A program made the position numbers and the translations under genes. Shown here piece after piece: positions 7,955 through 15,676 of a stretch of DNA of 21,323 nt. The number at the start of each line of letters is the position of its first letter. Position 1 is the stretch's first letter. The stretch spans positions 1 through 21,323 of the forward strand of contig MVQW01000325.1 of the NCBI GenBank assembly GCA_002067265.1, read 5' to 3'. Source of the stretch: Methanomethylovorans sp. PtaU1.Bin073 (GTDB lineage Archaea; Halobacteriota; Methanosarcinia; Methanosarcinales; Methanosarcinaceae). The notes under the pieces are model-generated. The model worked only from the letters and a program-made list of their open reading frames with translations, did not search any database and was not told the DNA's origin.

Positions 7955-8335
7955 TTATACACGTCTTCCGCCTTTTGGACGAGTACCATCATGTGGTACA
8001 GGCGTTACATCCTCAATCCTTCCGATTTTAATACCTGCTCTTGCAAAAGCTCTGATTGCAGCTTGAGCACCAGGACCTGGGCTCCTCTGCTTGTTGCCTC
8101 CAGGAGCACGTACTTTTATGTGTACACCCTCAATGTTCTTATCTTTGAGCGTATCAGCTAACTGGCTTGCCATTTGCATTGCAGTGTAAGGAGAACTTTC
8201 ATCGCGTGCTGCCTTTACAACCATTCCACCTGAAGATTTTGCAATTGTTTCGGCACCAGTCATATCAGTAATAGTGATGATAGTATTGTTGAATGAGCTC
8301 TTAATGTGAGCAACACCCCATATTCCATTTGCCAT
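7955..8335 (-). CDS. rps11: Small ribosomal subunit protein uS11
   Basis: This platform protein of the 30S subunit binds 16S rRNA near the mRNA exit. The 126-residue sequence has family marks such as [18 protein letters not shown], the central [10 protein letters not shown] helix, [17 protein letters not shown] and the basic C-terminus [13 protein letters not shown]. The frame also has ATG 8341, but the Shine-Dalgarno GGAGGT directly abuts that codon and lies 6 nt before ATG 8335, so MANGIWG is the better start. The uS4 stop codon is immediately upstream of the same GGAGGT, which suggests coupling. Confidence 0.97.
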   Translation of the reverse strand: MANGIWGVAHIKSSFNNTIITITDMTGAETIAKSSGGMVVKAARDESSPYTAMQMASQLADTLKDKNIEGVHIKVRAPGGNKQRSPGPGAQAAIRAFARAGIKIGRIEDVTPVPHDGTRPKGGRRV

Positions 8336-8347
8336 ATTCATACCTCC

Positions 8348-8908
8348 TTATTCCTGCCCTGCTACGGATTTAGCTACCTGAGCAGGCCTTTCAGGGTGAG
8401 ACTCCTGAAGCAATGGAGAAGTACCATAATAATCAATGTGCATTTCCTGTTCCTTTGTGACCATCATTCCAGGTACGGTAACCTTCTGACCATTGATTGC
8501 AATGTGACCATGAGTGATGAACTGTCTTGCCTGCTTTGGAGTACGAGCAAGTCCAAGCCTGTGGACCTGAGTTTGCAACCTGCGCTCAAGAAGGGCACTT
8601 GCTTTCAGTCCAAGAATGTCATCAATCTTTGAATCAACTTTCAATATAGAATAACTGGTAAGCCTTTCAAGAATCTGTTCAGACTCAAGTTTTAAATGAC
8701 CAGTCATGTGTTCAGTCTCTGCGGACTCTGCCAAGAGTCTGCGAGCATCTGCCCTAAAGCGCCTCAGGACACTCTGTGCCTTCCAAAGCTCTCTTTTGTT
8801 ACGCAGACCATAGGTCTTGATAAGCTCTACTTCTTCAGCCATCCTGGCAGCCTGCCACGGATGCTTAGGCGTATCATAACTCTTTCTCTTCTTTCCTGGA
8901 TATCCCAT
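8348..8908 (-). CDS. rps4: Small ribosomal subunit protein uS4
   Basis: This is a primary 16S rRNA-binding assembly protein. It has 186 residues from ATG 8908 ([19 protein letters not shown]), the typical archaeal length. The S4 RNA-binding domain is near residues 104-165 ([20 protein letters not shown], then [20 protein letters not shown]). A TTG at 8920 is in frame but lies next to the GGGTGAT ribosome binding site, so ATG 8908 is preferred. It starts 12 nt after the uS13 stop codon. Confidence 0.97.
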   Translation of the reverse strand: MGYPGKKRKSYDTPKHPWQAARMAEEVELIKTYGLRNKRELWKAQSVLRRFRADARRLLAESAETEHMTGHLKLESEQILERLTSYSILKVDSKIDDILGLKASALLERRLQTQVHRLGLARTPKQARQFITHGHIAINGQKVTVPGMMVTKEQEMHIDYYGTSPLLQESHPERPAQVAKSVAGQE

Positions 8909-8920
8909 AAAATCACCCAA

Positions 8921-9367
8921 TCATTTCTTCTTGCTTACACCAATAGTGCTGCCACGTCTACCAGTGGACTTTGTCCTCTGACCCCTTACCTTAAGACCAC
9001 GCTCGTGCCTTATACCACGATAGCATCTGATCTTTTTAAGAGTGTTCAAATCTTCTCTCAATGTGAGAAGGATATCCTGTCCAAGAAGATGCTTATTCTC
9101 ACCGGTCACAAGATCTTTCTGTCTGTTTAGCATCCATGTAGGCATGGATTGCTCAAAACCACTAATGGCCTTGTCAAGTTTTGAAATATCCTCATCTGAA
9201 AGGTAACCGATTACTGCTGATGGGTCGATACCAGTACTTTCTACAAGAATTTTAGATGTTCTTCTTCCAATACCAGGAATACCAGTTAATGCGTACTCAA
9301 CAGGCATTTCACCTTTGAGGTCAGTATTCATGATACGGACTAGATGTCTTATTTCTTCATCTGCCAT
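8921..9367 (-). CDS. rps13: Small ribosomal subunit protein uS13
   Basis: This 30S head protein contacts the large subunit and tRNA. It has 148 residues, with the helix-hairpin-helix [16 protein letters not shown], the [21 protein letters not shown] motif and a basic tail. ATG 9367 follows GGAGG with about 9 nt spacing. It is the first gene of the uS13-uS4-uS11-rpoD operon. Its leader (about 9368-9440) can form three hairpins, and a TATA box sits at 9460-9469, which together suggest RNA-level control of the operon. Confidence 0.97.
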   Translation of the reverse strand: MADEEIRHLVRIMNTDLKGEMPVEYALTGIPGIGRRTSKILVESTGIDPSAVIGYLSDEDISKLDKAISGFEQSMPTWMLNRQKDLVTGENKHLLGQDILLTLREDLNTLKKIRCYRGIRHERGLKVRGQRTKSTGRRGSTIGVSKKK

Positions 9368-9385
9368 AATTTATGTCCTCCTTAG

Positions 9386-9440
9386 GGATACGTTGTATCC
9401 TGTAGCCCCGGCATACGTGCCGACACTCCCCTTGATGGGG
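9386..9440 (-). promoter_or_regulatory. Structured 5' leader of the uS13 operon (three hairpins)
   Basis: Reading toward uS13 on the minus strand, three perfect inverted repeats follow each other: CCCC-ATCAA-GGGG (9428-9440), CGGCA-CGTA-TGCCG (9409-9422) and GGATAC-AAC-GTATCC (9386-9400). The last ends 4 nt before the GGAGG ribosome binding site. Such a run of stems in the short leader of a ribosomal protein operon fits autoregulatory RNA, which is established for other ribosomal protein operons; for this leader it is inference. Confidence 0.5.
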
Positions 9441-9459
9441 TGGACTGCATATCCTAACG

Positions 9460-9469
9460 GAATATAAAC
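9460..9469 (-). promoter_or_regulatory. TATA box of the uS13-rpoD operon
   Basis: On the minus strand GTTTATATTCC is a good archaeal TATA element about 95 nt upstream of the uS13 start. It predicts an RNA start near 9440, at the base of the first leader hairpin. A dyad ATATCA-TAT-TGATAT (9484-9498) lies just upstream of it and could be a regulator site. Confidence 0.5.
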
Positions 9470-9644
9470 TGATGCCGCTCATAATATCATATTGATATAT
9501 AACTCTATTGCTGCTTGAATCTAAAGAGCATTTGTAGAAAAGAAGGAACCAGATGATATTTTTTGGAAAAAGCAGGTGAAGTTGCAAGCCGGGAATATTA
9601 TGATAGAGATATGTGCACCAATAAATAAATATTAATATACAATT

Positions 9645-9653
9645 GCTTATATG
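9645..9653 (+). promoter_or_regulatory. TATA-like site for the S-layer-type gene
   Basis: CTTATATGA lies about 100 nt upstream of the TTG start, within an AT-rich tract; ATTAATATAC near 9630 is an alternative. The predicted leader is about 70 nt and includes a weak stem (CCG...AATG-CC-CATT-CGG, 9660-9681). Confidence 0.35.
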
Positions 9654-9747
9654 ATAATACCGAGGATGAATGCCCATTCGGAGTAAAAACCGATAGAATC
9701 AATGATCAGCTCTTTACTTTGAATGGTTCTTTAGGAGATGGTCATAG

Positions 9748-12378
9748 TTGCGTGAATTCCAAAAGTTTATCGTATGCGGAGCTTTATTCTGCCTAATATT
9801 GTTATGTAATACAGCAGGTGCTGTTTCTTCAAATTCCACAGGGAATAGAATATGGGATGAAAATCTAAATTTGAGTCTTGAATATATATGGACACCCCAG
9901 AGTTTCTCTGGATTTTACTATAATGTAAATACAGGAGAAGGAACCGAAAATCTTACAGTAAACCTTAATAATACTGAAGAAAGGAAAATCAGTATTGGAA
10001 ATGTTATCTACGAAACAAAACCTACAAATGCTAATTTCAAATATGATGATTGGGGAGAGTATCAAGCAATTGGTTTTATGACTGAAAGATATTTTGCGGG
10101 ATATTCTGGTACTGAGTTCAGCGATAATATTAGTCTTATGTCCAACGAAAAACTTTCAAAAATACTGATTGATAACAATGAAAGAAAATCGCTTTACACT
10201 GGTTCCTCACTTATGCTGGAAGAAGGCTACGAACTGGAAATAAGAGAAGTAGATAGAGATGGGAAAAAGGTGCTAATCGACCTGAGCAAGAATGGCGAAC
10301 ACATAGACACAGATTTTGTGGGGTCAAATGGCGATTATACCTATAAGAAAGACCTGGGTTTAAATGATGAAGTAGCTATCATTGCAGTGCATCTGGATGA
10401 TATCTTCAAAGGAACAGAGACAAATGCAGTATTTATAGATGGTGTATTCCAGATATCTGACGAACTCTCAAGCATCAATTCAAGCGATACTTATGGGAAA
10501 ATGGAAATTACTTCCATATCCCCTGAAAAAATAACTATGAAGAACTATGAAGAGATAACCCTTACCAAAGGAGATACCGTTGAAGTTATGGGAAAACTCA
10601 AATTGATCGTGGCTAACAATAATACACTTAGATTTGCATCTTTTATAGAAATGTCCGAGCCCGGGAATTATGTCCTGAGAGGTACAGTGGCAGAAGAAGA
10701 ATTTGAATGGACACCCATGAACTTTGAAGGATTCTACTATAATATTGATGAAGGGATTGGCACAGAATCACTTACCGTTGAAGAGATCGACGACAGAACT
10801 ATAGAGAAAAATAAAATTCAATATAAAAGCAAACCTGAAGAAGTAAGGTTCGAACATGAACAATGGGGTGAATTCAAAGCTATAGGGTTCCTTGCAGATA
10901 AATACTTTGCAGGCTACCCTGAGAATGAGTTTTCAGATGAAATCAGCCTTGTTTCAAATGGTGAGCTCTCCAAAGTCTTGATAGATAACGAAGAGAAAAA
11001 AAGAGTATATTCAGGATCTTCATTACTATTGGAAGAAGGTTATGAATTAGAAGTAAACGAAGTAGATACCAGTGGGAGCAGTGTATTTGTTTCTCTGTAC
11101 AAAAATGGTAGCGTTGTCGATAGTGGAACAGTCGCTTCAAATGAAGATTATGTGTATAGAGCAAATATAGGTAGCATCGAAGATGTACCCGTGATAGTTG
11201 TACACATACAGGATATTTTCAAAGGAACTGAAACTAATGCTGTTTTTATTAAAGGAATATTCCAGGTGTCTCAGGAATATATAGCTATAGGCACCAAAGA
11301 AAAATATGGAATAATGGAAGTGACTGATTTTTCTGCTGATGGCATCATCATGAAAAACACAGATGATATCACTCTTTCAAAAGATAAATCAATAGATATC
11401 ATGGGCAACATGAAGTTCCGTGTAGCAGATTCCAATGACCTAAGATATTACCCATTCATAGAGAAAAATACAACCCCTCTTGAATCACTAGACATTGATA
11501 TTCCTAAAACGATCATAGAAGGAGAAACTGTCCGCATAGAAGTTTCCTCGCGGGGAGGGGCTGTAGGAAATGCGGTTGTTAGTATCAACCAAGAAGAATT
11601 AGGCATTACTTCAGAGGAAGGTATCATTAAATACGCTGCATCCAATGGTGGTAAGTTCAAGGTCATTGCCTCTAAGGATGGATTTGTATCAGCATCAAAG
11701 GAAATAGAAGTCATTGCAAGAGATGATGAAACTCGAAAGATCAGAATAGAGGTATCTGCTGAAAAAGTGTATGAAGGAGACAAAATAACACTGTCCACAG
11801 TAAAATCTTTAAGTGGCGAATCCGTGCCTGGAGTCCAATTATTATATGATGGAAAGATCATTGGTAACACCTCTGATGAAGGAAAACTGGAATATAAAGC
11901 AAAAGACCCAGGAATTCACAAAATCAAAACGGTTCCTGATGGGTTCCTCCCTGCGGAATACAACTTAGAGGTCATTGTTCGTGAGCCTAAATTCGTATAT
12001 TCTGGAATTAAAATCATGCCCATTGATCCTACAGAAGAAGAAAATATGAGCCTTTCAGCAGAGATTACAAACATAGGCACTGCAGCAGGAGAAGAGAAAG
12101 TAGAACTAAAGATCAATGGATCAGTGGTTGATACCCAGACAGTTGCCCTGGAAATTGGAGAAACTGCTTTGTTGAATTTTACTTATATGTCTCCAGAAGA
12201 AGGTAATTATGAAGCAAATGTTGGAACTCAAGAGCTTGAATTTGAAGTAAAAAAGAAAAGTATGCTGCCCTATGTAGGAATTGGATTTGCCGTCACTTTA
12301 ATAGTATTTGGAATTGGACATTCAATGATCAAAAAAAGCAAAAAAACAGAAAAAAGGATCAAAAAGAAAGGACTATAA
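9748..12378 (+). CDS. S-layer-type surface protein with tandem Methanosarcinales S-layer duplication domains
   Basis: This is a secreted, membrane-anchored envelope protein of 876 residues. A signal peptide (residues 1-25, hydrophobic FIVCGALFCLILLC, cut after AGA) is followed by two copies of the S-layer duplication domain (PF07752/TIGR01567 type), about residues 46-310 and 318-573. Each copy starts WTPxxFxGFYYN, and both contain the identical DIFKGTETNAVFI (219-231 and 489-501). Two Ig-like modules follow (about 580-656 and 664-745), then a CARDB-like module (about 750-834), one membrane helix (840-862) and a basic tail. Many NxS/T sequons fit N-glycosylation. Known Methanosarcina S-layer proteins have the tandem domains and the anchor but are shorter, as I recall. 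The TTG start is set by GGAGATGG at 9734-9741 and by the signal peptide. Main S-layer or minor variant is open. Confidence 0.9.
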   Translation: MREFQKFIVCGALFCLILLCNTAGAVSSNSTGNRIWDENLNLSLEYIWTPQSFSGFYYNVNTGEGTENLTVNLNNTEERKISIGNVIYETKPTNANFKYDDWGEYQAIGFMTERYFAGYSGTEFSDNISLMSNEKLSKILIDNNERKSLYTGSSLMLEEGYELEIREVDRDGKKVLIDLSKNGEHIDTDFVGSNGDYTYKKDLGLNDEVAIIAVHLDDIFKGTETNAVFIDGVFQISDELSSINSSDTYGKMEITSISPEKITMKNYEEITLTKGDTVEVMGKLKLIVANNNTLRFASFIEMSEPGNYVLRGTVAEEEFEWTPMNFEGFYYNIDEGIGTESLTVEEIDDRTIEKNKIQYKSKPEEVRFEHEQWGEFKAIGFLADKYFAGYPENEFSDEISLVSNGELSKVLIDNEEKKRVYSGSSLLLEEGYELEVNEVDTSGSSVFVSLYKNGSVVDSGTVASNEDYVYRANIGSIEDVPVIVVHIQDIFKGTETNAVFIKGIFQVSQEYIAIGTKEKYGIMEVTDFSADGIIMKNTDDITLSKDKSIDIMGNMKFRVADSNDLRYYPFIEKNTTPLESLDIDIPKTIIEGETVRIEVSSRGGAVGNAVVSINQEELGITSEEGIIKYAASNGGKFKVIASKDGFVSASKEIEVIARDDETRKIRIEVSAEKVYEGDKITLSTVKSLSGESVPGVQLLYDGKIIGNTSDEGKLEYKAKDPGIHKIKTVPDGFLPAEYNLEVIVREPKFVYSGIKIMPIDPTEEENMSLSAEITNIGTAAGEEKVELKINGSVVDTQTVALEIGETALLNFTYMSPEEGNYEANVGTQELEFEVKKKSMLPYVGIGFAVTLIVFGIGHSMIKKSKKTEKRIKKKGL

Positions 12379-12397
12379 GATTCTTTTATTCACATGA

Positions 12398-12422
12398 CCT
12401 TTACCTTTTTTCCTTTTTATTA
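12398..12422 (+). terminator. Oligo-T terminator after the S-layer-type gene
   Basis: Within 20-45 nt of the stop codon the coding strand carries two clustered T-runs, TTACCTTTTTTCC then TTTTTATTA. This is a strong archaeal-style termination signal without a needed hairpin. Confidence 0.55.
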
Positions 12423-12428
12423 TTTAAA
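12419..12428 (+). promoter_or_regulatory. TATA box of the nudC-type gene
   Basis: ATTATTTAAA lies about 45 nt upstream of ATG 12470, which predicts a short leader of about 20 nt. No Shine-Dalgarno sequence is visible before the ATG, so initiation may be of the short-leader type. Confidence 0.4.
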
Positions 12429-12469
12429 TGACCAATAGATTAAATTGACAAAATAGATATTATCACCGT

Positions 12470-13315
12470 ATGTACCAAAGAATGCCTTTTTCCAATGATG
12501 AGCTTGATTTTACTTATCCATTACCCGCTAATTCAAAAGAGAGACCTGCTTGTTACATATACATCCATAATGGAAAAGTAGTAACATATCCTGCAAACCC
12601 ATCTGATTCTCCAATAATTCTCCACGAGAATGTTGAATATGGACAGGACAAAAAGATCATCCAATATGTAGGAGAGCTTGACGAAAAACTTTGTTATGCT
12701 GTAGGACTTGAGTCTCACGAAGAATTGCCTGAAGGCCTGCAACTGGTTCTCTTGAGAGACCTTATAGGACAAGTTGATGAAAGGATGCTGGCCCTTGCCG
12801 GAAGAGCTGTGCAACTCGTAGAGTTTGAACTCACCAGCAAGTTTTGTGGGCGGTGTGGAAGCGTCATGCAAAACTTGGAGGATAGGGGGAAAAAGTGTTC
12901 AAAATGTGGTTTTTTCGTATATCCACGCATATCTCCGGCCATTATAGTGTTGGTGATGAAAGAGGATGAAGTGCTTCTGGCCCGTTCATCTCATTTCAGA
13001 CCAGATATGTACAGTATACTTGCAGGTTTTGTAGAACCCGGAGAAACTCTTGAGCATGCTGTAAAAAGAGAAGTGATGGAAGAAGTAGGGTTGAAAATCA
13101 AAAACATAAGATATTTCGCAAGCCAACCCTGGCCATTTCCAAACTCCCTCATGATTGGCTTCATTGCGGACTATTCAGACGGAGAAATATGTGTCGACGG
13201 CAAAGAAATAATAGATGCCGGCTGGTTCAAGCGAGACAAATTGCCTCTTTTCCCGACTAAAACAAGCATTTCCGGACATCTGATAGATTGGTTCATAAAC
13301 ATGGCAGAGAATTAA
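12470..13315 (+). CDS. nudC: NAD+/NADH pyrophosphatase, NudC-type Nudix hydrolase
   Basis: This enzyme hydrolyses NAD(H) to NMN(H) and AMP, and bacterial relatives remove NAD caps from RNA. It has 281 residues. An N-terminal domain (about 1-120) precedes a zinc ribbon with C126, C129, C143 and C146. The Nudix box runs from G186 to L208, with the REVMEEVGL core intact. The NudC-specific SQPWPFPNS motif follows at 218-226 and separates this from other Nudix families. ATG 12482 is an alternative start. It has its own promoter-like site and stands alone in opposite direction to the ribosomal genes on both sides. Whether the archaeal enzyme acts on free NADH or on capped RNA cannot be read from sequence. 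Confidence 0.93.
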   Translation: MYQRMPFSNDELDFTYPLPANSKERPACYIYIHNGKVVTYPANPSDSPIILHENVEYGQDKKIIQYVGELDEKLCYAVGLESHEELPEGLQLVLLRDLIGQVDERMLALAGRAVQLVEFELTSKFCGRCGSVMQNLEDRGKKCSKCGFFVYPRISPAIIVLVMKEDEVLLARSSHFRPDMYSILAGFVEPGETLEHAVKREVMEEVGLKIKNIRYFASQPWPFPNSLMIGFIADYSDGEICVDGKEIIDAGWFKRDKLPLFPTKTSISGHLIDWFINMAEN

Positions 13316-13400
13316 CTAATATCTCACATTTAAGGATAAATAATTGTTAACATTTGGTTTTTGAGATGGATAAAAAGATAATAAGTTAAAGTTCAGAGCA

Positions 13401-13411
13401 TAAAAATAGTA
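13401..13411 (-). terminator. Oligo-T trailer downstream of tRNA-Ser
   Basis: On the minus strand the tRNA is followed within a few bases by ACTATTTTTATG, a run of five T residues, typical of archaeal tRNA termination. It also serves as the likely end of the long spc-operon transcript. The 97-bp gap to nudC holds no other feature. Confidence 0.5.
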
Positions 13412-13412
13412 A

Positions 13413-13496
13413 CGCCGAGGGGGAGATTCGAACTCCCGAGGGGCTGAAGCCCCACAAGCTTTCCAGGCTTGCGCCCTACCACTAGACTACCTCGGC
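13413..13496 (-). tRNA. tRNA-Ser (anticodon GGA)
   Basis: This is a class II tRNA on the minus strand. The acceptor GCCGAGG pairs with CCTCGGC, the D stem is GTC/GGC, and the anticodon stem CAAGC/GCTTG closes the loop CTGGAAA, giving anticodon GGA (reads UCC and UCU). The long variable arm GGGGC-TTCA-GCCCC is followed by the T arm GGGAG-TTCGAAT-CTCCC. The discriminator is G, as expected for serine, and CCA is not encoded. Its first 15 bases are also the last five codons, stop included, of the cbf5 gene. Confidence 0.95.
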
Positions 13497-14501
13497 ATTT
13501 CGCCTGTGCCAGCATTTAGGGTAAACATCCACATCCATTATTACTCTTTCGGTGCATGCTACCAGCCCATTGGTGGCATCCATAATACTGGCAGAATCCA
13601 TCTTTGCTGTAGCTATTGCTATCGCTTCACCTTTTAGTGAAAAGATACATATCTGCTGTTCCTGCTTTATCCCAGGATCAAGGCTTACCACTCCTGGCAC
13701 TGCAAGAGAAGCACCATGACAGAGCGCATCCACAGCACTGTCACGAGCAATAATCTTGGGAAGATGCGATAAACCTTCTTCCATGGGTCTTATTACTCTT
13801 CGCAGTTCATCTTCACGGCCTTCTTCCTTCCAGAAAACGAAAGCATCTTTCAATTCCTGCATTGTTACGGCAGTATCTTCTTTGAATGGCCCTGTCCTTG
13901 TTCTGATGAGTTGTTGCATGTGTGCCCCGCAGCCTAATGCAAGACCTATATCGTGGCAAAGCTTTCGTATATATGTGCCTGCTTCACAACCAACTCTCAT
14001 CAATACCAGAGGACCATCTATCTCCAGCACATCGAGATAATAGATATTTCTTACACGTATGGAACGTTTTACCGCAGAGATCACAGGAGGCATCTGATAG
14101 ATAGGGCCTGTAAATTCTGAGCAGACCTTCCGGATATTTCTTTCAGGGATAATGTTATGCAACCGCATGAGACATACGTATTCTTTCCCGGAAAGGCGAA
14201 GTGCGGATACTGTCTTTGTGGCCTTCCCTAGCATTATTGGAAGCAAGCCAGTCACACCCGGGTCAAGAGAACCAGAATGACCTGCTCGCTGAAGACCCAG
14301 AATAGATTTTACCCACGCAGTGACCTCATGGCTTGTTGGGCCACTTGGTTTGTTGAGATTGATCACACCCATAAGCAAATGCCGTTCTATGGGGCGCATG
14401 TTAGGTGGACATCCATAAGAAGGGTCAGTAAATGCTTTTGTTTTATGGAGAAGTTCAATGTGATCACTTTCCAAAAAAGAAGATGAATCAGGAGCTTTCA
14501 A
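13482..14501 (-). CDS. cbf5: H/ACA RNP pseudouridine synthase Cbf5 (TruB family)
   Basis: This is the catalytic subunit of the archaeal H/ACA ribonucleoprotein, which turns uridine into pseudouridine in rRNA under guide RNAs. It has 339 residues. The TruB core shows GVINLNKPSGPTSHEV and the catalytic motif AGHSGSLDPGVTG with Asp80; a PUA domain fills about residues 250-330. The TTG start at 14501 overlaps the end of cmk by 14 nt and lies 9 nt after GGAGGAG inside cmk, so translation is coupled. An ATG-led start further in (MRPIERH, residue 35) would lose a stretch that resembles the Cbf5 N-terminal extension, so TTG is kept. The TAG stop lies in the D arm of tRNA-Ser. Confidence 0.95.
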   Translation of the reverse strand: MKAPDSSSFLESDHIELLHKTKAFTDPSYGCPPNMRPIERHLLMGVINLNKPSGPTSHEVTAWVKSILGLQRAGHSGSLDPGVTGLLPIMLGKATKTVSALRLSGKEYVCLMRLHNIIPERNIRKVCSEFTGPIYQMPPVISAVKRSIRVRNIYYLDVLEIDGPLVLMRVGCEAGTYIRKLCHDIGLALGCGAHMQQLIRTRTGPFKEDTAVTMQELKDAFVFWKEEGREDELRRVIRPMEEGLSHLPKIIARDSAVDALCHGASLAVPGVVSLDPGIKQEQQICIFSLKGEAIAIATAKMDSASIMDATNGLVACTERVIMDVDVYPKCWHRRNAEVV

Positions 14502-15042
14502 CTGTCTGCTCTCCTCCTTTATTCATAAGAGCATCTATGCCCGAAGATATAACATGAACAATCTGAAACTGATTCCATCTGTTTGAATCTATGACAAGGT
14601 CATAAATTGCTAAATCACCTATATCAATACCGTGAATCTCACGATACCTTAAAGACTCTGAAGCTTCCCGTTCTAGAGTTTCTTTCATAGCTTGTCCAAA
14701 AGAAGTGCTTTCACGGCCAACGATTCTTTGAACACGCACTTCAACAGGTGCTTTCAGCCATACCTTGAGCGCAAGAGGAGCCATATGGCCTGCAAGTCTG
14801 CCTTCCAGTATAATATTATCTCTAGTAGCTGCTATTTCCTGCTGACGTTTGTCGATCTGAATATCAATAGAATCGTCCTTTTCTGCCATTTCGCCAAATT
14901 CAGCCAAAGAAACACCCCTCTCTTTTGCAAGAGTGCGGAATACTTCTCCTGCAGAAATCATTTCCATTGCATAGCGTTTAGCAAGTAAATTAGAAACAGT
15001 AGTGGTGCCGCTGCCCGGCAGCCCACTAACAGTTACGATCAT
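14488..15042 (-). CDS. cmk: Archaeal cytidylate kinase
   Basis: This kinase phosphorylates CMP/dCMP using ATP in pyrimidine salvage and synthesis. The 184-residue protein has the short archaeal form with P-loop GLPGSGTTT (7-15), ISAGEVFRTLAKERGVSL, and the lid-region VQRIVGRES. The ATG shares one base with the stop of the preceding DUF106 gene (TAATG) and is preceded by GGTGGAG, so the genes are translationally coupled. It overlaps cbf5 by 14 nt at its end. The DUF106-cmk-cbf5 order is common in archaeal spc operons. Confidence 0.95.
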   Translation of the reverse strand: MIVTVSGLPGSGTTTVSNLLAKRYAMEMISAGEVFRTLAKERGVSLAEFGEMAEKDDSIDIQIDKRQQEIAATRDNIILEGRLAGHMAPLALKVWLKAPVEVRVQRIVGRESTSFGQAMKETLEREASESLRYREIHGIDIGDLAIYDLVIDSNRWNQFQIVHVISSGIDALMNKGGEQTVESS

Positions 15043-15662
15043 TATACTCCACCAACATCCAAAGCTTTTCTAATCAACTGGCTGACAGCAAGAGAGATTA
15101 TGAAATACCAGAAGATCCAGTATTGGATTGGACCAAATGCTTTGTCTGTAAGCACCTGATGTCCCCAGAAAGGAAAATTAAGAGCTGCACCAGCATGGCC
15201 AGAGATAAAATGATAAGCCCACATGAATAAAGGCAGTGAAATGATACTGATGTATGCCATGGGTTTGAATTGCTGTTTGGACATTTCCATCTGGTCAGCC
15301 ATCATCTTTGTTCTCTGTTCCTCAAGCTTTTTCATTAAAGCAGTATTATTAGCGATCTGAGCTTCTCTGTACTCTTTCTGGAACACACGCATTGCTTCCT
15401 GAGTATTGCGCATCAATTCCCAGTCAATGGTATACTTCTGAATAAGAGAAGCATAAAGAGCTGTTATAGCAGCCATTATGAAAAGGATCAGATGAAAGTT
15501 TGACTCTCCCACCAGATTGACAAGGGGGTCCATAAAAACACCCATTGCATTTCCAAGGGCTACCCTAAAATCCTGACCTAATATCATTATGCCAAGCATA
15601 AGGGATAAACCCAAGGCCAAAAGCATATGATCAGCTTTCTTTTTGAATTCAGCACTTACCAC
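15042..15662 (-). CDS. DUF106 membrane protein, Oxa1/EMC3-superfamily insertase-like
   Basis: This 206-residue membrane protein belongs to the archaeal DUF106 family, which is related to YidC/Oxa1/Get1/EMC3 insertases. Hydrophobic segments lie near residues 13-30 (LLALGLSLMLGIMILG), 55-75 (FHLILFIMAAITALYASLI), 132-152 and 177-198. A charged, coiled-coil-like cytoplasmic stretch (about 84-128, with NTQEAMRVFQKEY and EEQRTKMMADQMEMSKQQFKP) lies between them, as in the family. The start is GTG 15662 behind GCGAGGATT. Its place in one operon with secY supports a role in membrane protein insertion; that function for archaeal members is only partly tested. Confidence 0.88.
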   Translation of the reverse strand: MVSAEFKKKADHMLLALGLSLMLGIMILGQDFRVALGNAMGVFMDPLVNLVGESNFHLILFIMAAITALYASLIQKYTIDWELMRNTQEAMRVFQKEYREAQIANNTALMKKLEEQRTKMMADQMEMSKQQFKPMAYISIISLPLFMWAYHFISGHAGAALNFPFWGHQVLTDKAFGPIQYWIFWYFIISLAVSQLIRKALDVGGV

Positions 15663-15676
15663 AATAATCCTCGCTT

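Noticed and set aside
8696..9130. A 144-codon plus-strand open frame across uS4/uS13
   Set aside because: It is antisense to two clear ribosomal protein genes and has no ribosome binding site.
9357..9677. A 106-codon minus-strand open frame across the uS13/S-layer gap
   Set aside because: It has no ribosome binding site, an odd composition rich in I, Y, C and H, and it runs through the uS13 promoter, leader hairpins and start codon in another frame.
10500..11500. Tandem DNA repeat from the duplicated S-layer domains
   Set aside because: The two copies are alike in protein but have diverged in DNA, so this is an old domain duplication and not a recent repeat.
13413..13482. Pyrrolysine read-through of the cbf5 TAG into tRNA-Ser
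   Set aside because: A second in-frame TAG follows one codon later, and the added residues would come from tRNA sequence; the PUA domain is already complete.
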